Virus record (IMG/VR): IMGVR_UViG_3300025168_000334
Span: 1 to 32,963 of that record
Strand: one strand, 5' to 3'
Source of the DNA: a virus
Length of the DNA: 32,963 bases
Shown here: positions 29,322 through 32,963 of the stretch, piece by piece
How positions within the stretch are numbered: the first letter of the stretch is position 1
Layout: each line of letters opens with the position of its first letter
Position numbers and translations under genes: made by a program
The notes under the pieces: generated by a model
What the model saw: only the letters and a program-made list of their open reading frames with translations
The model's database searches: none
What the model was told of the DNA's origin: nothing

Positions 29322-29600
29322 ATGATGACAGCAGAACCAACAGAACAAGAAATGGAGCAAATGTCTCCAGAAGATCTAGCAAAAAAGAAAAAAGAGATGC
29401 TAGACTTTTACACTGAATCTATTCCTTACTTAGATGCTCAACGTAACTATGAAGAGACTCTTATGAAGTTAGATGAAGTAAGATTTAAAAGAGCTCAGAT
29501 TCAAATGCAGTTTGCAATGATGATGAATCCACCTGAAGAAATGGAAGAGGAGCCTCAACCAGAACCACAGTCTGAAAAAAGATCACTTAAGAGAAAATAA
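29322..29600 (+). CDS. Acidic helical protein, possible scaffold/structural role (92 aa)
   Basis: Begins MMTAEPTEQEMEQMSPEDLA (the second Met is an alternative start). A long charged helix (KKKKEMLDFYTESIPYLDAQ, then YEETLMKLDEVRFKRAQIQM) is followed by Pro/Glu-rich EEMEEEPQPEPQ and a basic end. Helical with acid tail is common in scaffolding or head-accessory proteins. First gene of the unit; it overlaps the next by 1 nt. Confidence 0.6.
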   Translation: MMTAEPTEQEMEQMSPEDLAKKKKEMLDFYTESIPYLDAQRNYEETLMKLDEVRFKRAQIQMQFAMMMNPPEEMEEEPQPEPQSEKRSLKRK

Positions 29601-29959
29601 TGGCTGTTGTAAACCAGGTACAAAAACGTGTAGTGATGTCTAAAAAAGATATCATTAAGTATCAGATATTAACTCACTGTTATATAAATAATATAATGGT
29701 GAGTAATTCTGAATTAGAATGTTTAACACTATTGAGTAAATCTGGACCTATTGAGCTTACTGATTTTTGTTATGATGCTTCCGATGAACATAAAATTTTT
29801 AAATCACAACAAACAGTAAGAAATTGTATTAATAAATGTGAAAAAAATAAATTAGTAATAAAAGATAGAAAAAATAAAAAAATTATTAGTTTAAGCAATT
29901 CATTAAAAATACAGACAAAAGGTAGTGTTTTACTTGATTATAAGTTTTTAGCAAAATGA
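29600..29959 (+). CDS. Winged-helix DNA-binding protein (119 aa)
   Basis: Begins MAVVNQVQKRVVMSKKDIIK. Residues about 15-100 form a winged-helix pattern: helices IIKYQILTHCYIN and SELECLTLLSKSG, the recognition helix KSQQTVRNCINKCEKN, then the wing LVIKDRKNKKIISL. It has an MVSN...GPIELTDFC segment typical of marR/arsR-type HTH. Early gene of the late unit; probably a transcription regulator. Confidence 0.65.
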   Translation: MAVVNQVQKRVVMSKKDIIKYQILTHCYINNIMVSNSELECLTLLSKSGPIELTDFCYDASDEHKIFKSQQTVRNCINKCEKNKLVIKDRKNKKIISLSNSLKIQTKGSVLLDYKFLAK

Positions 29960-30345
29960 AACCTAAAAAGTATAAAGAAATTTATAAAGATTTAGCTGAA
30001 AACTTAGATGTCAACCAAACTTTTATAATGCACTGTGTAGAATTTTATTATGCTGACTTAAGATCAACATTAACTGAGTTAGAAAAATTAAGAGTCAGTG
30101 CTCCAGGATTAGGTTATTTTAATATTAAAAGAGGAAGTGTACAAAAAGATATTATAAAGTTTACTAATATTACATCAAGTACTACTACTTATACTATGAA
30201 TGGTTATCAATATCATAAGAGATTAAAAGCTCTTTTAATTAAATTAAATAAGATTAATAAGCTCATTGAAGAAGAAGATAAGGAAAAATTAGATTTTAAA
30301 AAAAATAAAAAAGATGCTCAATCTAAAGGAAATTTGGAAAAATAG
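29956..30345 (+). CDS. IHF/HU-like DNA-binding protein (129 aa)
   Basis: Begins MKPKKYKEIYKDLAENLDVN and matches the HU/IHF N-terminal helix pair (IYKDLAENLDVNQTFIMHCV, then FYYADLRSTLTELEKLRV) and the strand APGLGYFNIKRGS, equivalent to the LPGFGTFxVR strand. The usual arm (R-NP-TG) is missing and the C-terminus is basic (DFKKNKKDAQSKG). Bends and compacts DNA in the family; crAss-like phages carry IHF-like genes near the late block. Confidence 0.65.
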   Translation: MKPKKYKEIYKDLAENLDVNQTFIMHCVEFYYADLRSTLTELEKLRVSAPGLGYFNIKRGSVQKDIIKFTNITSSTTTYTMNGYQYHKRLKALLIKLNKINKLIEEEDKEKLDFKKNKKDAQSKGNLEK

Positions 30346-30604
30346 AAAAAAGATAATTGAAGGAATAAAAAATTCTGTAGTTAGAGATGAGTTTGTTGAA
30401 CAGATTGCAAAAGAAAGATGGGCTATTTGTGAACCTTGTGAACATAATGGGGATAAGTGTGCCCTTCCTGGGACTCAGCCTTGTTGTGGAGAATGTGGTT
30501 GTTCATTAGGTTTTAAAATGAGATCTTTATCTAGTGACTGTCCTTTAAATAAGTGGAAAGCTATGATGTCTCAAGAAGAAGAAGATAAACTAAATGAATT
30601 ATGA
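30314..30604 (+). CDS. Cysteine-rich zinc-binding protein (96 aa)
   Basis: Eight cysteines: 39, 42, 49, 57, 58, 61, 63 and 76, in ICEPCEHNGDKC and QPCCGECGCSL with DCPLNKW last. This suggests two bound zinc ions. The ATG is 32 nt inside the IHF-like gene, but the Cys pattern confirms the frame. Family seen in tailed phages of Bacteroidota; the role is unknown. Confidence 0.7.
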   Translation: MLNLKEIWKNRKKIIEGIKNSVVRDEFVEQIAKERWAICEPCEHNGDKCALPGTQPCCGECGCSLGFKMRSLSSDCPLNKWKAMMSQEEEDKLNEL

Positions 30605-31434
30605 GTATAATATTTAATGCAGAAAATCATAGTTATAAAAGTATAAACACTGATGAAAATATTAATTGGATCAGTGTTACTACACTTATAGGTAAATTTA
30701 AAAACTCTTTTGATGCAGAAAAGGTAGCTAAGAAAGTTTCTAAGAAAAAAAATTCAAAGTGGTATGGTATAGAACCTAAAGAGATTCAAAAAATATGGAA
30801 TAATGAATCTGTACGTGCAATGACTTTAGGAACTTTTTATCATGACCAAAGAGAACAAGATATTTGTAGTTTTTCTTCTATAGAAAGAGAAGGCTTTACT
30901 ATTCCTGTGTTTGCTCCTAAAGGAGAAGAAGAAGGTGTTAAAATTGCTCCTCATCAAAAACTAGATCCCGGTGTCTATCCTGAACATATGGTTTATTTAA
31001 AATCAGCAGCTGTTTGTGGTCAAGCTGATTTAGTAGAAGTTGTTGATGGAAAAGTAAACATAATAGATTATAAAACAAATAAAGAGATTAAGACTAAATC
31101 TTTTAAAAACTGGGAAGGTAAATCAGAAAGAATGAGTTTTCCATTATCTCATTTAGATGATTGTAATTTTAGTCATTATGCTTTACAACTCAGTATTTAT
31201 ATGTATATTATAGTGAAGCATAATCCTAAACTAAAACCAGGAAAGATACATATACATCATGTTAGATTTGAAGAAGAAGGTAAAGATGATTATGATTACC
31301 CTATAACTAAATATACTCCAGAAGGAGATCCTGTTATAAAAGAAATAATACAAATACCTATTAATTATTTAAAAGATGAAGTTATTAGTATAGTTCATTG
31401 GTTATATGATAATAGACTAAAATTTAAAAAATGA
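30601..31434 (+). CDS. PD-(D/E)XK nuclease
   Basis: A 277-residue protein. The catalytic core is GQADLVEVVDGKVNIIDYKT: Asp143 in GQAD, Asp156 and Lys158 in IIDYKT, the standard D-x(n)-(D/E)xK triad. Upstream a helix with LGTFYHDQREQDI matches the family's early Glu/His helix, and SHYALQLSIYMYII supplies the later QxxxY motif. Related to RecB/Cas4-like phage exonucleases that process DNA ends; recombination or repair is the likely job. It overlaps the next gene by 4 nt. Confidence 0.85.
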   Translation: MSIIFNAENHSYKSINTDENINWISVTTLIGKFKNSFDAEKVAKKVSKKKNSKWYGIEPKEIQKIWNNESVRAMTLGTFYHDQREQDICSFSSIEREGFTIPVFAPKGEEEGVKIAPHQKLDPGVYPEHMVYLKSAAVCGQADLVEVVDGKVNIIDYKTNKEIKTKSFKNWEGKSERMSFPLSHLDDCNFSHYALQLSIYMYIIVKHNPKLKPGKIHIHHVRFEEEGKDDYDYPITKYTPEGDPVIKEIIQIPINYLKDEVISIVHWLYDNRLKFKK

Positions 31435-31946
31435 ACATAAGACTATTTGACGTAGAAAATAATACTGTAGTACCTACAGAACATTGTTATACACTAAAGA
31501 CACTAAAGAAAATAATGGATAATTATCCTGATGACTATTTAAAAATTTATCAGTATATCTTTTATATGACATATCCTAATCCAGAAGAAAACCCATTTTT
31601 TCATACTCCAGAAAGAGATAAAGAAGAATTAATACTTCAAGAAATAGAAGCAGAGTTTTCTACAGAAGATGGAGCTGTTAGACATGCTTTAGCCTTTTGT
31701 GAAGAAATGTATACCACACCTACTTCAAGAGCATATAAAGGAATTAAATCTATGTTAGATAAGTTAGCAACATACATGGAAACAGTCCCTATTGAACATG
31801 GTAGAGATGGTAATATAAATTCATTAGTTAATGCTGCTGCAAAGTTTGAACAAATAAGATCATCCTTTAAAGGAGCATATAAAGATTTACAAGAAGAACA
31901 GCAAAGTCAAGTCCGTGGTGGACAAGGTCTTGCATATGATAGTTAA
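31431..31946 (+). CDS. Unknown phage protein (171 aa)
   Basis: Begins MNIRLFDVENNTVVPTEHCY and is helical and acidic, with DNYPDDYLKIYQYIFYMTYP, a GRDGNINSLVNAAAKFEQIR segment and a Gly/Ser end VRGGQGLAYDS. It lies between the nuclease and another unknown gene at the likely start of the head/packaging genes. A role in packaging or head assembly is only a guess. Confidence 0.65.
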   Translation: MNIRLFDVENNTVVPTEHCYTLKTLKKIMDNYPDDYLKIYQYIFYMTYPNPEENPFFHTPERDKEELILQEIEAEFSTEDGAVRHALAFCEEMYTTPTSRAYKGIKSMLDKLATYMETVPIEHGRDGNINSLVNAAAKFEQIRSSFKGAYKDLQEEQQSQVRGGQGLAYDS

Positions 31947-31949
31947 GAT

Positions 31950-32591
31950 ATGGCATATATAGAACATAATTTTTTTCCAATGAAAGTATTCTTAAGAAAT
32001 GAATACTTATATCAAGATAAAAAAGGTCATGGTGAATTCAGTGAAGGCGTAATTATATCTGTTAGGTGTATGCCTGGACAGGTAGCATTGTTTCAAGTAC
32101 TACTTGATAATGGTGTATTAAGAGACAAGCTTCCATCACATGCATTATTAACTGAACCTAAGACTCCTACTCCTGATTTAGCTTTTGACTATTTACAAAT
32201 TTGGAATTGTTTTTCATATAACTTTACTTTGGTTCAGTTATCTTATTTATATGATACACCAGTATCTGTTTATATGAAAGATAAAAAGTGGTATGATGGT
32301 ACATACTATGCTACAATTAACTGGGGTAGTAATGATTCAAATTGTGATTTAACATTATCTGAAGATCCGATGGAACATAAAAGTCATCATGTTATATTAT
32401 TAGATAATGGACAAATAGCATTACAACCTAATAATAGAATTAAATGGACTGAACCTAGTTTTGTTACAAAACCTTTTCCTACCAAACCTGATTACTTAGT
32501 ATGTAAAGATTATTATAATGCGGAAGGTTATGAAAAATGGCATACTGAAGATTCAGATAGGATGTTCTATGATAATACGGATGTAGAATGA
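31950..32591 (+). CDS. Unknown phage protein, beta-rich (213 aa)
   Basis: Begins MAYIEHNFFPMKVFLRNEYL. Strand-rich with several SH3-like segments (FSEGVIISVRCMPGQVALF, DTPVSVYMKDKKWYDGTYYA) and a Tyr-rich C-terminus (KDYYNAEGYEKW). No cofactor motif seen. It ends by overlapping the membrane protein gene. Family not recognised. Confidence 0.65.
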   Translation: MAYIEHNFFPMKVFLRNEYLYQDKKGHGEFSEGVIISVRCMPGQVALFQVLLDNGVLRDKLPSHALLTEPKTPTPDLAFDYLQIWNCFSYNFTLVQLSYLYDTPVSVYMKDKKWYDGTYYATINWGSNDSNCDLTLSEDPMEHKSHHVILLDNGQIALQPNNRIKWTEPSFVTKPFPTKPDYLVCKDYYNAEGYEKWHTEDSDRMFYDNTDVE

Positions 32592-32963
32592 AACAAGACT
32601 TTGATCCTAAATTATTTGAATTATTATGTGAAAAATACAAAGATACTTTAAAAGCTAGGAAAGCACATGACAAGATAAAAAATAGTATAATGAATAAACA
32701 AATAAAGCTAAGAGGTTTAGTGATATCAGTTGGTATTACAATGGTTCTTACTTTATTATTTACAATCTCATTAGTAAAAAAGGATCAACCAAAAGTAAAA
32801 AAAAGTACAATATCATTAAAGGAGTATAAGCTTCTAGAAGAGGAAGTAGAACTAATAAGAAAAGATGCTGGTAATATACAGTATGAGTTGTACTTATCTA
32901 AAATAGAAAATAGAAGGCTTCTTAAAGAAAATAAAATCTTTAGTTCATTATTAGGAGAAATGG
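32588..32963 (+). CDS. Membrane/coiled-coil protein, cut off by right window edge
   Basis: ATG at 32588-32590, overlapping the previous gene by ATGA; 125 codons are open to the edge. Begins MKQDFDPKLFELLCEKYKDT, has one transmembrane segment at about 43-62 (LRGLVISVGITMVLTLLFTI) and then a charged coiled coil (SLKEYKLLEEEVELIRKDAG). Possible late membrane or virion-attachment protein. Confidence 0.55.
   Translation, partial: MKQDFDPKLFELLCEKYKDTLKARKAHDKIKNSIMNKQIKLRGLVISVGITMVLTLLFTISLVKKDQPKVKKSTISLKEYKLLEEEVELIRKDAGNIQYELYLSKIENRRLLKENKIFSSLLGEM

Noticed and set aside
1-32963. tRNA genes, CRISPR arrays, integrase or insertion sequences
   Set aside because: None seen on a by-eye reading of both strands; no cloverleaf, regular repeat-spacer array or transposase/integrase motif stands out.

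Overview
The window is a piece of a tailed-phage genome whose host is very probably a member of the Bacteroidota (Flavobacteriia/Bacteroidia type). Four things support this. The DNA is strongly AT-rich. Start codons lack Shine-Dalgarno sequences. Several promoters fit the Bacteroidota form TTTG-N17-23-TAnnTTTG. The gene content is replication, lysis and tail genes packed end to end, with many ATGA overlaps. The two divergent gene blocks, and the set of SSB-like protein, RecA/Sak4-like ATPase, DnaB-type helicase, uracil-DNA glycosylase, SF2 helicase, IHF-like protein and PD-(D/E)XK nuclease, recall crAss-like phages (Crassvirales). No capsid, portal, terminase, polymerase or RNA polymerase gene lies in the window, so that placement is an inference.

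Left block (1 to about 21.2 kb, almost all minus strand). Reading in the direction of transcription, from high to low coordinates, it begins with small membrane and hypothetical proteins (21.2-17.4 kb), many behind their own terminator and a shared leader motif. Next come two short, separately terminated genes (19.9-20.3 and 16.4-16.9 kb); the second has an H-type pseudoknot in its 5' leader. Then follow an HNH protein, an M23 lipoprotein, an SF2 helicase and a ClpS-like adaptor (15.8-13.4 kb), a run of very small genes (13.1-9.1 kb), and the replication core (8.8-3.1 kb: uracil-DNA glycosylase, possible helicase loader, DnaB-like helicase, RecA-like ATPase, SSB-like protein, TOPRIM primase). 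It ends with a GIY-YIG protein and a VWA-metallopeptidase/MoxR ATPase pair (3.1-0.3 kb). One plus-strand gene (8824-9135) sits inside this block behind its own promoter.

Control regions. Two non-coding stretches stand out: 19365-19923 (repeats and palindromes) and 21182-21584 (the divergent junction). The junction holds an interrupted 16-bp stem-loop, a G-run block able to form a quadruplex, a Bacteroidota-type promoter followed by an 11-codon ORF and a terminator, and the first copy of a plus-strand promoter motif.

Right block (21.6 kb to the end, plus strand). Four copies of TTTTTTGTATATTA start the transcription units: basic Gly/Lys-rich proteins and membrane proteins (P1); two tail-type proteins with a shared N-terminus (P2); a fibre-like protein, a LamG-fold protein and a metallophosphoesterase (P3); and a lysis cassette with a TM/coiled-coil protein, a likely unimolecular spanin, a holin-like protein and an amidase endolysin (P4). 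A fifth unit, from a host-type promoter at 29267, carries a helical acidic protein, a winged-helix protein, an IHF-like protein, a Cys-rich protein, a PD-(D/E)XK nuclease and three unknown genes, and runs off the right edge.
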